This document shows positions 16,861 to 26,300 of a stretch of 64,000 nt of DNA, in pieces. The notes beneath the pieces are model-generated. The model was not told where the DNA came from. It did not search any database and saw nothing but the letters and a program-made list of their open reading frames with translations. Every line of letters begins with the position of its first letter. The first letter of the stretch is position 1. Both the position numbers and the translations under genes were made by a program. Origin of the DNA: Algoriphagus chordae (lineage in GTDB: Bacteria; Bacteroidota; Bacteroidia; Cytophagales; Cyclobacteriaceae); the NCBI RefSeq assembly GCF_003254055.1, contig NZ_QKZT01000026.1:1-64000 (forward strand), in the 5' to 3' direction.

Positions 16861-18540
16861 ATGAGCGCAGAAAAAATCATCTTTTCCATGGCAGGAGTTT
16901 CAAAAATCTATCCGCCACAGAAAAAAGTACTCAAGGATATTTATCTCTCATTTTTTTACGGAGCCAAAATCGGGGTTCTTGGTTTGAACGGTTCGGGTAA
17001 ATCTTCTCTTTTGAAAATTATCGCCGGAATGGACAAAGAATTCCAAGGAGAAGTAGTCTGGTCGCCAGGTTACACCGTAGGCATGCTAGAGCAAGAGCCT
17101 AAACTTGATCCGACTAAAACGGTGAAAGAAGTGGTGGAAGAAGCTGTTTCCGAAACCGTTGATTTGCTGAAGGAATTCGAAGCAATCAATGAGAAATTTA
17201 TGGATCCTGCCCTGATGGAAGATCCTGATGCAATGAATGACTTGATCGAGAAGCAAGGAGAGGTGCAGGAGAAGCTGGATGCTGCGAATGCCTGGGAACT
17301 TGATGTTATGCTTGACAAGGCCATGGATGCGCTTAGACTTCCTCCTAGTGATGCTAACGTAGCTAACCTTTCGGGTGGTGAGAAGAGAAGAGTGGCACTT
17401 TGTCGCTTGCTTCTACAAGAGCCTGATGTGTTGCTACTCGATGAGCCTACCAACCACTTGGATGCAGAATCTGTGCATTGGTTGGAACAACACTTGAAAA
17501 ATTACAAGGGAACAGTAATCGCAGTAACTCACGATAGATATTTCTTGGATAACGTAGCCGGTTGGATTCTAGAATTAGATCGAGGCGAAGGTATTCCGTG
17601 GAAAGGAAATTATTCTTCCTGGCTGGATCAGAAGCAAAACCGATTGAAGCAAGAGGAAAAGACAGAATCCAAGCGTCAGAAAACATTAGAGCGAGAGCTG
17701 GAATGGATCAGAATGACTCCAAAAGCCCGTCAAGCAAAAGGCAAGGCGAGATTGAGTGCTTACGACAGATTGGTGGGAGAGGAGTCCAAAGAGAGAGAAG
17801 CCAAACTGGAACTATTTATTCCTCCTGGACCTCGTCTGGGATCGAAAGTGATCGAAGTGAACGGTGTTTCGAAAGCTTTTGGAGACAAGTTGCTTTTCGA
17901 AAATCTAACTTTTGCTTTGCCTCAAGGCGGAATTGTAGGTGTGATCGGGCCAAATGGTGCGGGTAAATCCACATTGTTTAAGTTGATCACTGGGCAGGAA
18001 AAAGCCGATGCTGGGAATTTCGAAGTTGGAGAGACCGTGCAATTGGCCTATGTGGATCAAGGACACGATGCGCTAGACCCAGAGAAAACAGTTTATCAGA
18101 CGATTTCCGAAGGAAATGAGTTGATGATGCTGGGTAATAAGGAAGTGAACTCTAGAGCTTATGTTTCCAAGTTCAACTTCGGTGGAGGAGATCAGGAGAA
18201 AAAAGTAGGTGTGCTTTCCGGTGGAGAGCGTAATCGAGTTCATCTAGCCTTGACGCTTAAAGAAGGTGGGAATTTGTTACTTCTCGATGAGCCTACCAAC
18301 GATTTGGATGTAAACACACTTCGTTCGCTGGAAGAGGCGCTGGAAAACTTCGGTGGTTGTGCCGTGGTGATTTCCCACGATAGATGGTTCCTGGATAGGA
18401 TTTGTACACATATCTTGGCTTTTGAAGGTGATTCCCAAGTGGTTTGGTTTGAAGGTAATTTCTCCGACTACGAAGAGAACAAGAAAAAAAGACTTGGTGA
18501 CGTAGAGCCAAAAAGAATTCGATATAAGAATTTGAAATAA
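16861..18540 (+). CDS. ettA: Energy-dependent translational throttle protein EttA (ABC-F)
   Basis: Soluble ABC-F ATPase that binds the ribosomal E site and gates entry into elongation according to the ATP/ADP ratio. 559 residues, the EttA length. First ABC domain: Walker A GLNGSGKSS (41-49), signature LSGGEKRRVA, Walker B LLLDEPTNHLD. The inter-domain linker is rich in Lys/Glu/Arg with EWIRMTPKARQAKGKARL, characteristic of EttA. Second domain: GPNGAGKST, LSGGERNRVH, LLLDEPTNDLD. No membrane segments. Followed by a strong terminator. Confidence 0.95.
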   Translation: MSAEKIIFSMAGVSKIYPPQKKVLKDIYLSFFYGAKIGVLGLNGSGKSSLLKIIAGMDKEFQGEVVWSPGYTVGMLEQEPKLDPTKTVKEVVEEAVSETVDLLKEFEAINEKFMDPALMEDPDAMNDLIEKQGEVQEKLDAANAWELDVMLDKAMDALRLPPSDANVANLSGGEKRRVALCRLLLQEPDVLLLDEPTNHLDAESVHWLEQHLKNYKGTVIAVTHDRYFLDNVAGWILELDRGEGIPWKGNYSSWLDQKQNRLKQEEKTESKRQKTLERELEWIRMTPKARQAKGKARLSAYDRLVGEESKEREAKLELFIPPGPRLGSKVIEVNGVSKAFGDKLLFENLTFALPQGGIVGVIGPNGAGKSTLFKLITGQEKADAGNFEVGETVQLAYVDQGHDALDPEKTVYQTISEGNELMMLGNKEVNSRAYVSKFNFGGGDQEKKVGVLSGGERNRVHLALTLKEGGNLLLLDEPTNDLDVNTLRSLEEALENFGGCAVVISHDRWFLDRICTHILAFEGDSQVVWFEGNFSDYEENKKKRLGDVEPKRIRYKNLK

Positions 18541-18590
18541 GCTTTGAGGTATCTAAAAAACTCATAAGTCAGCACATTATTCAATTAACC

Positions 18591-18622
18591 ATGGTCTGTG
18601 TCCGCACAGACCATTTTTTTTG
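18591..18622 (+). terminator. ettA terminator
   Basis: ATGGTCTGTG, TCCG loop, CACAGACCAT and an eight-T run. The other 250 nt up to marR (18623-18836) hold no coding frame that I trust. Confidence 0.9.
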
Positions 18623-18836
18623 TGTTATGCATAGCATTCATTACAGGAAAACGCCAAAAAACAGATGGAAGTCTTTCTAATAATGTAAATAAATTGTAAT
18701 TCCTGAAAAATCGAGTTGATCTCTTACTTTGTTGTTGTCCAGAGTTTTATGGGTGTGTAGGTAGCTGAGTCTTATCTTCCTGTATCGAATATTTCAACTT
18801 TTTTTTAATCATTTGAAACCTTTATGAGGATTTGTA

Positions 18837-18850
18837 TGTATATACATTAA
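18837..18850 (+). promoter_or_regulatory. Candidate MarR operator before the marR gene
   Basis: TGTATATACATTAA contains the perfect 12-nt palindrome ATGTATATACAT (18836-18847) and lies 18 nt upstream of the marR ATG. A close relative of the sequence precedes yceI (19341-19354). Confidence 0.5.
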
Positions 18851-18867
18851 ATACAACAACAAATGAT

Positions 18868-19320
18868 ATGGGGAGTCTAGAAGAAGCAATCAAGCAGAAG
18901 GAGTTCAAAGACCCATACAATAAATTAGTGGTCAATATTCTCTACACGCATAGTTATTTGGTGTCAGCACAGAATGGGATTTTGAAGCCTTTTGACCTTT
19001 CTCCAGAGCAATACAATGTGCTCAGGATTTTGAGAGGGCAGAATGGAGTTCCTACGACTGTGTCATCTATACAAGATAGAATGCTGAACAAAATGTCAAA
19101 TGCTAGCCGTTTGGTGGATAAGTTGAAAGCAAAACAACTGGTAGAAAGAAGAGAATGTCCAAGTGACCGTCGTCAAGTGGATATTATGATCACTGATAAA
19201 GGATTAATAATACTGAATGATTTGCAAACTCATATGGAAGGTTTCAATAATCAAGTGATCAATTTGACTGGGGAAGAAGTGGGCTTGCTGAATTCGCTTC
19301 TAGATAAATTGAGAGGGTAA
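18868..19320 (+). CDS. MarR-family transcriptional regulator
   Basis: 150 residues from the ATG at 18868; a TTG 12 codons upstream lies in the palindromic operator region and is rejected. Winged-helix core with LSPEQYNVLRILRGQNGVPT, SRLVDKLKAKQLVERRECPS and the wing DRRQVDIMITDKG. MarR dimers usually repress divergent or adjacent genes and release DNA on binding an aromatic ligand or after thiol oxidation; this protein has one Cys at the wing (RRECPSDRR). Followed by yceI, mhqO-like and mhqD-like genes, so an MhqR-like quinone-responsive repressor is the likeliest reading. Confidence 0.88.
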   Translation: MGSLEEAIKQKEFKDPYNKLVVNILYTHSYLVSAQNGILKPFDLSPEQYNVLRILRGQNGVPTTVSSIQDRMLNKMSNASRLVDKLKAKQLVERRECPSDRRQVDIMITDKGLIILNDLQTHMEGFNNQVINLTGEEVGLLNSLLDKLRG

Positions 19321-19340
19321 AAAAAATTTATCCTAATACG

Positions 19341-19354
19341 TGTCTATACATTTA
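19341..19354 (+). promoter_or_regulatory. Second copy of the candidate MarR operator, before yceI
   Basis: TGTCTATACATTTA matches TGTATATACATTAA upstream of marR at 12 of 14 positions, and the similarity continues as AATA...ATACAA in both places. It lies 44-57 nt before the yceI ATG. Confidence 0.5.
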
Positions 19355-19397
19355 ATATCAATACAAACAAAAAATTTAAACTAAATCAACAAAAGCT

Positions 19398-19925
19398 ATG
19401 AGTACTACAAAATGGATTATCGACCCTACACACTCTGAAGTGTCTTTCAAAGTAAAACACCTGGTAATTTCTACGGTGACAGGTTATTTCAAGGAATTTG
19501 AAGGAGCAGCAGAAAGCACTTCTGATGATTTCGATGGAGCAACCGTATCATTCTCGACTTCAATTGATAGCATCAGTACCAATCAGACGGATAGAGACAA
19601 TCACCTGAAGTCTGCTGATTTCTTTGATGCAGAAAACCATCCTAAATTGACTTTCGCTGGAAAGATTGTGAATGAAGGTGGAGATTATAAGTTAGTAGGA
19701 GATTTGACTGTGAAAGGAAATACAAAACCACTTACACTTGATGTGGATTTCGGTGGAATAGCTGGTGATCCTTACGGGCAAACTAAAGCTGGCTTCGAGA
19801 TTGAAGGAAAAATCAGCCGTAAAGAATATGGCCTTACTTGGTCAGCAGTGACCGAAGCAGGAAGCGTAGTAGTAAGTGATCAGGTTCGTTTGATCTTGAG
19901 TGTACAACTTATAAAGCAAGCTTAA
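19398..19925 (+). CDS. YceI family protein
   Basis: 175 residues with the lipocalin-like YceI fold: WIIDPTHSEVSFKVKHLVIS at the start, HLKSADFFDAENHPKLTF in the middle, and GDLTVKGNTKPLTLDVDFGG. Family members bind isoprenoid-like or other hydrophobic ligands. Unlike E. coli YceI there is no signal peptide, so this form is probably cytoplasmic. It sits directly behind a MarR regulator and in front of the MhqO/MhqD-like pair. Confidence 0.93.
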   Translation: MSTTKWIIDPTHSEVSFKVKHLVISTVTGYFKEFEGAAESTSDDFDGATVSFSTSIDSISTNQTDRDNHLKSADFFDAENHPKLTFAGKIVNEGGDYKLVGDLTVKGNTKPLTLDVDFGGIAGDPYGQTKAGFEIEGKISRKEYGLTWSAVTEAGSVVVSDQVRLILSVQLIKQA

Positions 19926-20036
19926 GTAACTTAACCTTTGAGATACTAAAAGACCTTGAAGGTTTGTCTTACTTGAACTGATTAGATCGTTAGATCTCAA
20001 CGAATACTCATTCTCTTAAATATTTCTCTTATAACC

Positions 20037-20987
20037 ATGAAACCATTAATCACTGGAATCCATCATATCACTGCGATTGCTGGCAATTCTCAAGCTAATA
20101 TTGATTTCTACACTGGTATTATCGGATTGAGGCTGGTGAAAAAGACGATCAACTTCGATGCGCCTGGTGTCTATCATTTCTATTTTGGAGATGAGTTGGG
20201 GCGACCAGGAACTGTATTCACTACATTTCCATTTACTGGTGCCCGCAAAGGTACTAAGGGAGCTGGTGAAGTTACTTACACTGCCTTTTCTATCCCATCT
20301 GGATCCTTGAACTATTGGATTGAGCGCCTGAAGAAATATGGTATACCTGTGTCTGATGTGTTGACGAGATTTGGTGATCAATTGATTCGCTTTGAAGATC
20401 ATGACAGTATGGGGATTGAGTTGGTGGCTAATGATCAGGATGATAGAACCGGCTGGTCTTATGGTCAAGTGCCGATTGAGCATTCGATCAAAGGTTTCTA
20501 TGGAGCTACTTTGAATCTGCGGGACAAGGACTTAACAGAAAAGTTACTCACTGAGCATATGGATTATCGGTACATTGGAGAGGAAAATGGAAGATTCCGA
20601 TATGGTACAGCTGGGAAACCGGGAGATATCGTGGATATCGTCATTGATAAATCTGGAAATCGAGGTTCTCAAAGTGCTGGAACTGTCCATCACATTGCTT
20701 TCCGTACTGAGAATGCTGCTTCGCAGCTTCTGGTTCAGGAGATCCTGATGCGAAACGGCTATCAGGTGACTGAGGTGAAGGATAGGAATTACTTCACATC
20801 AATTTATTTCCGTGAGCCAGGAGGAGTTTTATTCGAAGTGGCTACAGATGAACCAGGATTTACGATTGATGAGAATGAAGCTCACTTGGGCGAGTTGATC
20901 AAATTGCCAGAATGGGCTGAGCCTAATCGTGCAAAACTAGAAGAGAGTTTGACGCCTGTTAAGTTGAATGTTGATAAATATGACTAA
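20037..20987 (+). CDS. MhqO-like VOC-family ring-cleaving dioxygenase
   Basis: 316 residues with two vicinal-oxygen-chelate domains. The first starts ITGIHHITAIAGNSQANIDF with an early His; the second begins near residue 150 with a GFYGATLNLRD segment, has TVHHIAFRTE and ends YFREPGGVLFEVATDEPGF with the metal-binding Glu. These are hallmarks of the MhqO/MhqE type enzymes that open hydroquinone or catechol rings in the Bacillus MhqR regulon. It overlaps the hydrolase gene downstream by 8 nt, so the two are made together. Substrate assignment is by family only. Confidence 0.88.
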   Translation: MKPLITGIHHITAIAGNSQANIDFYTGIIGLRLVKKTINFDAPGVYHFYFGDELGRPGTVFTTFPFTGARKGTKGAGEVTYTAFSIPSGSLNYWIERLKKYGIPVSDVLTRFGDQLIRFEDHDSMGIELVANDQDDRTGWSYGQVPIEHSIKGFYGATLNLRDKDLTEKLLTEHMDYRYIGEENGRFRYGTAGKPGDIVDIVIDKSGNRGSQSAGTVHHIAFRTENAASQLLVQEILMRNGYQVTEVKDRNYFTSIYFREPGGVLFEVATDEPGFTIDENEAHLGELIKLPEWAEPNRAKLEESLTPVKLNVDKYD

Positions 20988-21588
20988 GATAAAAATAGCA
21001 GGCGTGTCCTTGCCGGAGGCTAAAAAAGCTGCAATTCTTATTCATGGAAGAGGAGCAAGTGCAGAGAGTATTCTTTCGCTCGCGCAATATCTTTCTCTGG
21101 ATGATTATGCGCTTTTGGCGCCTGAAGCGGAGAATGGAACCTGGTACCCATATAGTTTTATGGCTCCAGATTTAGCAAATCAATCTGCTTTAACAAAATC
21201 CTTAGAGACGATCAGAGGAGTATGGGATCAAGTAATTGAATCAGGTGTTTTTCCAGAAAATGTCGTGTTCATTGGCTTTTCTCAAGGGGCTTGTCTGAGT
21301 CTTGAGTTTGCTGCCCAAAATGCCCAAAAGCTGGGGGGAGTTATAGCCTTTACTGGCGGTCTAATTGGCGAGAAGATTCTGGAAGAAAAGTATTCTGGTG
21401 ATTTTAAAGATACACCAGTCTTTATTGGAAGTAGCGAAAGAGACGTTCATGTGCCACTTTCGAGAATAAAAGAATCAGAAACCCTACTGAGCAGGATGGG
21501 TGCGAGAGTGAAATTATTGATTTTCAAAGATTCAAATCATACGATCCGTCAAGAAGAAATTGAATGGGTCAATGGGAATATATTGTAA
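20980..21588 (+). CDS. MhqD-like alpha/beta hydrolase (carboxylesterase/phospholipase family)
   Basis: 202 residues if started at the ATG at 20980; another ATG at 20968 is possible but gives four poorly conserved extra residues. AILIHGRGASAESI carries the oxyanion-hole HGRG, FIGFSQGACLSLEFA holds the nucleophile Ser in GFSQG, and the closing His is in KDSNHTI. The family includes MhqD, co-induced with ring-cleaving dioxygenases by quinones. It overlaps the dioxygenase gene and is closed by a terminator, so it is the last gene of the cluster. Confidence 0.88.
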   Translation: MTKIKIAGVSLPEAKKAAILIHGRGASAESILSLAQYLSLDDYALLAPEAENGTWYPYSFMAPDLANQSALTKSLETIRGVWDQVIESGVFPENVVFIGFSQGACLSLEFAAQNAQKLGGVIAFTGGLIGEKILEEKYSGDFKDTPVFIGSSERDVHVPLSRIKESETLLSRMGARVKLLIFKDSNHTIRQEEIEWVNGNIL

Positions 21589-21607
21589 ATAGGTTTTCTT
21601 AATTACG

Positions 21608-21642
21608 AAAATCCTCTGGCAGTTTGTCAGAGGATTTTTTTT
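21608..21642 (+). terminator. Terminator after the mhqD-like gene
   Basis: AAAATCCTCTG, nine-base loop, CAGAGGATTTT followed by a T run. Confidence 0.9.
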
Positions 21643-21728
21643 GCTCACCAATTATCGAATTAAGATTCAATCCAGATTTTTTAACTATTAGCAAGCTTCG
21701 TTTATGGTTAAAATGATTAAAAAAATGT

Positions 21729-21817
21729 CTTAAAAATTATCTTGTAACATGCTGATAGTAAAATAAATGTGATGCATTTTAATAATTTACTCAATGAAAT
21801 GAGTAAATTTACGTAGC
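21729..21817 (+). repeat. Direct repeat copy 1, promoter region of the DUF4143 ATPase gene
   Basis: An 89-nt stretch that recurs, mutated but collinear, at 23254-23342 on the other side of the ATPase gene. Both begin CTTAAAAATTAT and end TTTACG-AGC. Each contains an inverted repeat; here TTTACTCA, 6 nt, TGAGTAAA (21786-21807) with perfect 8-nt arms, 27 nt before the ATG. The location suggests an operator or promoter. Confidence 0.75.
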
Positions 21818-21833
21818 TTAAAGAGTAAATGAT

Positions 21834-23030
21834 ATGAGTTACCAACGATCAGAGAAAAATCAAATTCAAAAACGTCTTCGTGATGAGCCTCGAATGTTCA
21901 TTCAGGTGATCTATGGTCCTCGCCAAGTAGGTAAGACTACGATGATTCGTCAGATCATGAAGGATATCAATTGGCCACATACACTGGTTGCGGCTGATGC
22001 CGTACCAGCAACTGATAGGTTGTGGATAGCCCAGCAATGGGAAAATGCACGTATGAAGCAAAGCGCAGCGCCTGATGTTCCATATATTCTAGTGATCGAT
22101 GAAGTTCAGAAAATCGATAATTGGAGCGAGCAAGTCAAAGCAGAATGGGATAAGGATACAGCTGAAGAGCGTGATATTCGAGTGGTGCTTTTGGGGTCGT
22201 CTCGATTGATGCTTCAGCAAGGATTGACAGAATCACTTGCGGGGAGGTTCGAGTCCACGTATTTGGGACATTGGTCTTACAAAGAAATGAAAGAGGCTTT
22301 CGGCCTTTCACCTGAAGAATTCATCTGGTATGGCGGATACCCTGGAGCGATTCTCCTCAAGGAAGATGAAGACCGCTGGAAGAATTATGTGCGGGATGCG
22401 CTTTTGGAGAGTAGTATTTCCAAGGATATTTTGATGCTCACCCGGGTGGATAAACCTGCGCTGATGAAGCGACTCTTCGAGATTGGTTCATCTTATTCGG
22501 GACAGGTACTTAGCTTCACCAAGATTATGGGGCAGCTCGCTGATGCAGGTAATACCACTACACTCGCTAATTACCTTGAGTTGCTGAGTGAAGCAGGCCT
22601 ACTGAGTGGGCTGGAGAAATACAGTCCCAATTTAGTTCGGAAGCGTTCTTCCAGTCCTAAGTTCATGGTGCATAACACGGCGATCATGTCGGGTGTGTCT
22701 AACGAAACAATGGATACGCTTCAGGCGGATCATCGGGCGTGGGGTCGCTGGGTGGAGTCAGCAGTAGGAGCACACTTGGTGAATCAGGCCTTCAAGGAGA
22801 GAAAGTTGCACATCTATTATTGGAGGGAAGGGAATGACGAGGTTGACTTCGTTGTGGAGTACAAAAAGCGGATTATTGCCCTAGAAGTGAAGACTTCGAG
22901 GCTGGGAGGATTGACAGGTATGAATGCCTTCACAAATACTTACCATCCCGAAAAGTCACTTGTCATCGGCCCGGACGGAATTCCCTGGGATGAGTTCTTG
23001 CAGATGGATGTGCTAGATTTATATAGTTAA
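21834..23030 (+). CDS. AAA-family ATPase with DUF4143 C-terminal domain
   Basis: 398 residues. Walker A GPRQVGKTT at 28-36, Walker B YILVIDEVQKI, sensor region VVLLGSSRLML and LAGRFESTYLGHWS, a winged-helix-like middle and a C-terminal DUF4143 part with the nuclease-like YYWREGNDEVDFVVEYKKRI and ALEVKTS. Such ATPases are abundant in Bacteroidota, typically as lone, rapidly gained and lost genes of unknown function; a defence or mobile-element role has been suspected but is not established here. The gene is bracketed by two copies of an 89-nt repeat and followed by a terminator. A second, distinct family member is at 36143. Confidence 0.9.
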   Translation: MSYQRSEKNQIQKRLRDEPRMFIQVIYGPRQVGKTTMIRQIMKDINWPHTLVAADAVPATDRLWIAQQWENARMKQSAAPDVPYILVIDEVQKIDNWSEQVKAEWDKDTAEERDIRVVLLGSSRLMLQQGLTESLAGRFESTYLGHWSYKEMKEAFGLSPEEFIWYGGYPGAILLKEDEDRWKNYVRDALLESSISKDILMLTRVDKPALMKRLFEIGSSYSGQVLSFTKIMGQLADAGNTTTLANYLELLSEAGLLSGLEKYSPNLVRKRSSSPKFMVHNTAIMSGVSNETMDTLQADHRAWGRWVESAVGAHLVNQAFKERKLHIYYWREGNDEVDFVVEYKKRIIALEVKTSRLGGLTGMNAFTNTYHPEKSLVIGPDGIPWDEFLQMDVLDLYS

Positions 23031-23058
23031 AAGACAGTCATACGGCTGTCTTTTTTTG
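23030..23058 (+). terminator. Terminator after the DUF4143 ATPase
   Basis: AAAGACAG, seven-base loop, CTGTCTTT and further T residues, overlapping the last base of the stop codon. Confidence 0.85.
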
Positions 23059-23253
23059 TGAAAGTCCAGGGAAGTTCCTGCAGATTGACGCAGGAAAAAG
23101 TCGTGGGTTTCCGCGGATTGTTAGTCGATTAGGAAGTGCTTTCATCTGCGTTTGTGAAAGCTGATAAATGGGTTTAAATAAATCTTTCGCTATCCTTTGA
23201 GTGAAAAATCTTCCTAATTACCAATTACTACTGTCATTTTTCTCTGTTTTTCC
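23059..23253. other. Non-coding stretch with decayed intergenic repeat fragments
   Basis: No gene. Contains CCTGC, 8 nt, GCAGG (hairpin) and TTCCGCGGATT-type words like those scattered through Bacteroidota spacers as degraded repeats. Confidence 0.4.
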
Positions 23254-23342
23254 CTTAAAAATTATTTTATAATCAATTGATAATCAGTAATTAAGTGTGC
23301 TTTTTAATATTTTACTCAATGTGATGAGTAATTTTACGCAGC
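23254..23342 (+). repeat. Direct repeat copy 2, downstream of the DUF4143 ATPase gene
   Basis: Counterpart of 21729-21817, same length, with TTACTCA, 6 nt, TGAGTAA as the inverted repeat (23312-23331). No plus-strand gene follows; only the 3' end of sbcC on the other strand. It reads like the promoter region of a lost second ATPase gene, or the flank of a duplicated insertion. Confidence 0.75.
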
Positions 23343-23360
23343 AAGTAGTGTGAAATATTT

Positions 23361-26300
23361 TTAATAAGAATAACTCACCTGAGAACCTCGCTCTGGGTCG
23401 AGTTCTATATTCGCGAAGACTCCGATTTCCTGTTGCAGATCTTCCACATGAGAGATGATTCCCACGATCCGGTTTTCATGGCGAAGTGACTTGAGAGTTT
23501 CAAAGACCACTCGAAGTGCATTCTTGTCCAATGCCCCAAAACCTTCATCCATAAAAAAGAAGCTTTGATCTGCTTGGTTGAGGGCTTTTACTTTCTCAGC
23601 AAGTGCCAGTGCGAGGCAAAGTGAGGCTTGGAAAGTCTGTCCACCGGAGAGTGTTTTAAGCAGGCGCTTCTTGCCTCCGTTCAGGTAATCAATCACCCAG
23701 AAGGTATTATTGTCGTCAATCTCCAGGCTAAGTTGGTTTTTGCAGAGTTTCATAAAGCGCACATTGGCAGTGTTGCAGAGTTCCTGTAGGTAAATGGAAC
23801 TCACAAACTTCACAAAACCACTACCTCGGAACATATTGTCCAGCTCTTTGAGATAGCTTTCTCTAATTTCCAGTTTGGCGAAGTCTGCCTGAAGAATCTT
23901 CTTTTCGGCCAGTTTACTCCTTGTTTCCTGGATTTCCTTATCGAGCAAAAGAACTTGTTTTTGGAAAGACTCTGCATTGGCTTTTAAGTTCTGAAATGAA
24001 GTGTTAACCTCCTGAAACGCTTCTTCTTGAAAAGAAACTACTCCTTCTTCAGCTTCCAGTTCCTGAATTCGATCCTCAGCGATTGCGATCTTCTGATCGA
24101 ACTGCTTGATCTCAAGAGCTACTTTCTCCGCATCGAGTGAGTGCTGGAATAAATGAATCAATCGCTCCTCATCTGCGAATCCATGCTGCATTTTCAAGGC
24201 TTCAAATTCTGATTTTAGCTTATCGAGCTTGACCAAACTTTGATCGCGAAGCTGAGTGAAATTGATCAGATCAGCTAAGTTCTTATCAGTCACACTGCGT
24301 TTCTCACGAAGATGCTTTTGCTTACCTTCTAGTGCCTGAAGAGCCTCCTCGATGTCTTTTTCTACCTTATCTATAGCGGATTGGATCTGCGAAGTTTCTC
24401 GGGCAAAAAATTGCTTACAGAATGCCATGTCTCTGATTTCTTCTTTTTTGGAGGAAATATTGGACTGGACAGATTGCAATTGTAATTGTGCCTGCTGAAG
24501 TTCTTTTTCATACTGATCTATGATGATTCGCTCAGAATCCCAGTTTCTACGATGTGTTTTTACTTCTTGAAGAAGCTTCTCTCGAGTTTGAGAGCTATGC
24601 TCTATGGCCTGTATTTTTGCCAAAAGCTCTTCTTGACTATCAATTCCGCTTTCTGCTAAACTGCTTTTGATGGAGCTCAGATTCTGTTTCGATTCTTGGA
24701 TTTCAAGGTTTTTTCCAGCTATGTTTTTTTGATGATTTTCTAGCCGAAAGGCCAATTCACTATACTTGGATTTAGAAGCTTGAATCTGTTCCAAAAGTAA
24801 TTTGGCTTCTCGTATTTGAAGATCTTTTTGAGCTAAGCCACCATCATCATCTCCATCAAGTGGATTTGGATGTTCTAAGGCACCGCAAAGTGGACATGCC
24901 TCTCCATTATGAAGCAGATGAACATGAGCTGCAAGTCCCTGCTTTTGCATCAGGATATCACGCTGTTTCTCTAGTTCTTGTATAGTTGTTTTATGAGATG
25001 CTAGCCAAGTTTCGAACGAACTTTCATTCCCAGGAATAGTGATTTTCTCTGCTTCGAGTAGTCCCTTGAGCTTCTCAATTTCTTGAGTTATTTCATTTGA
25101 TTCCAATTGAATCTTACTCAATTGATTTTCTAGCTGTTTCCAGTCTTTTGCGGAGCTCATCAAATTCGCTAAGACTGAGCTATCTGTTGAGCTGATCTTT
25201 TCAGCCTCACTATCTAGCTCAGCGATTTTTGTTTCCAATGCCTTCTGAGTTTGCTTTTTACTTTCAATGGTTGGTTGCAAATTGAGCAGCGTGGCATTCG
25301 CCTGTTCTCGCTGAGCTTCTAGTCTTTGAATTTCTATGACTTTTTTCAAGTCACGGATTTTGCCTTCACGCTGTGGTCTTTCCTTGTTTTTCGCTTTGAG
25401 ATCAGCTTCCTGCTCTTCAAGCTCGGCTACTTCCTTCGCAAACTCAATTTTGAAACGCTCACAATCGATCACGCTGATTTTATATTTTTCTAACTCTGCC
25501 TTAGTATCTCGAATCTGCTCCCAAACGGGTCGTAGATAGGTTTTGGCAGTAATGAATTCGGAATGCAGTTGACGTTGTTCTTCTATCTTAGGGCGCTGCA
25601 AAACAAGGTTTTCTTGTTCGGATCTGAACTTGAGCAATTGCTGGTGTTTAGCTCTGCGATTTTCTTGAAGTCGAACTTCTGCTTCTGCACTTTTTAGCTT
25701 TAGCGAAGCTGCGGCAGCTTGAGTTTGTATTTCTGAAAATTGACTTTGCTTTTCGACGAGAATATCTTCAGAGTATTCCTCTAAACTTTGCAATTGTGTT
25801 TCCAGACGGATTTTCTGCTCTTTGACAGCTTTGAGCAGAATCCCGGTTTTGAATGAAAGATCAAATCGTTCCAAACCAAAAAGCTCCTTCATCATCTTCG
25901 CCTGATCGAGAGGCTTTTGATCGATGAACTCACGGAATTTCCCTTGTGGTATAATCACCGTTTGTTTGAAGTGTTCCTTTCGCATACCAACGATCTCTTC
26001 AGCTCTTGCAGTAATCGGTTCCCAGTTTCCATCTACTTTTTCGTAGAAGGTATGCTCTGCGGGTCTGATATCATCGAAGTTTTTGGAATTCCTCTTGGCA
26101 GAATAGCGCGCCAAATAGGTTTTGGCATTGTTTCTTCCAGAACTGAATTCGAAATTCAATAGGAGCTGATCGCTCTGGAGATTGACCATGCTGTTCTTTT
26201 CTCCACGATCAGAAAGACGCTCGGTGCTGCCATAAAGGGCTAATAGAACCGCCTCCAAAATGGATGATTTCCCAGATCCGACTGCACCGAAAATCCCAAA

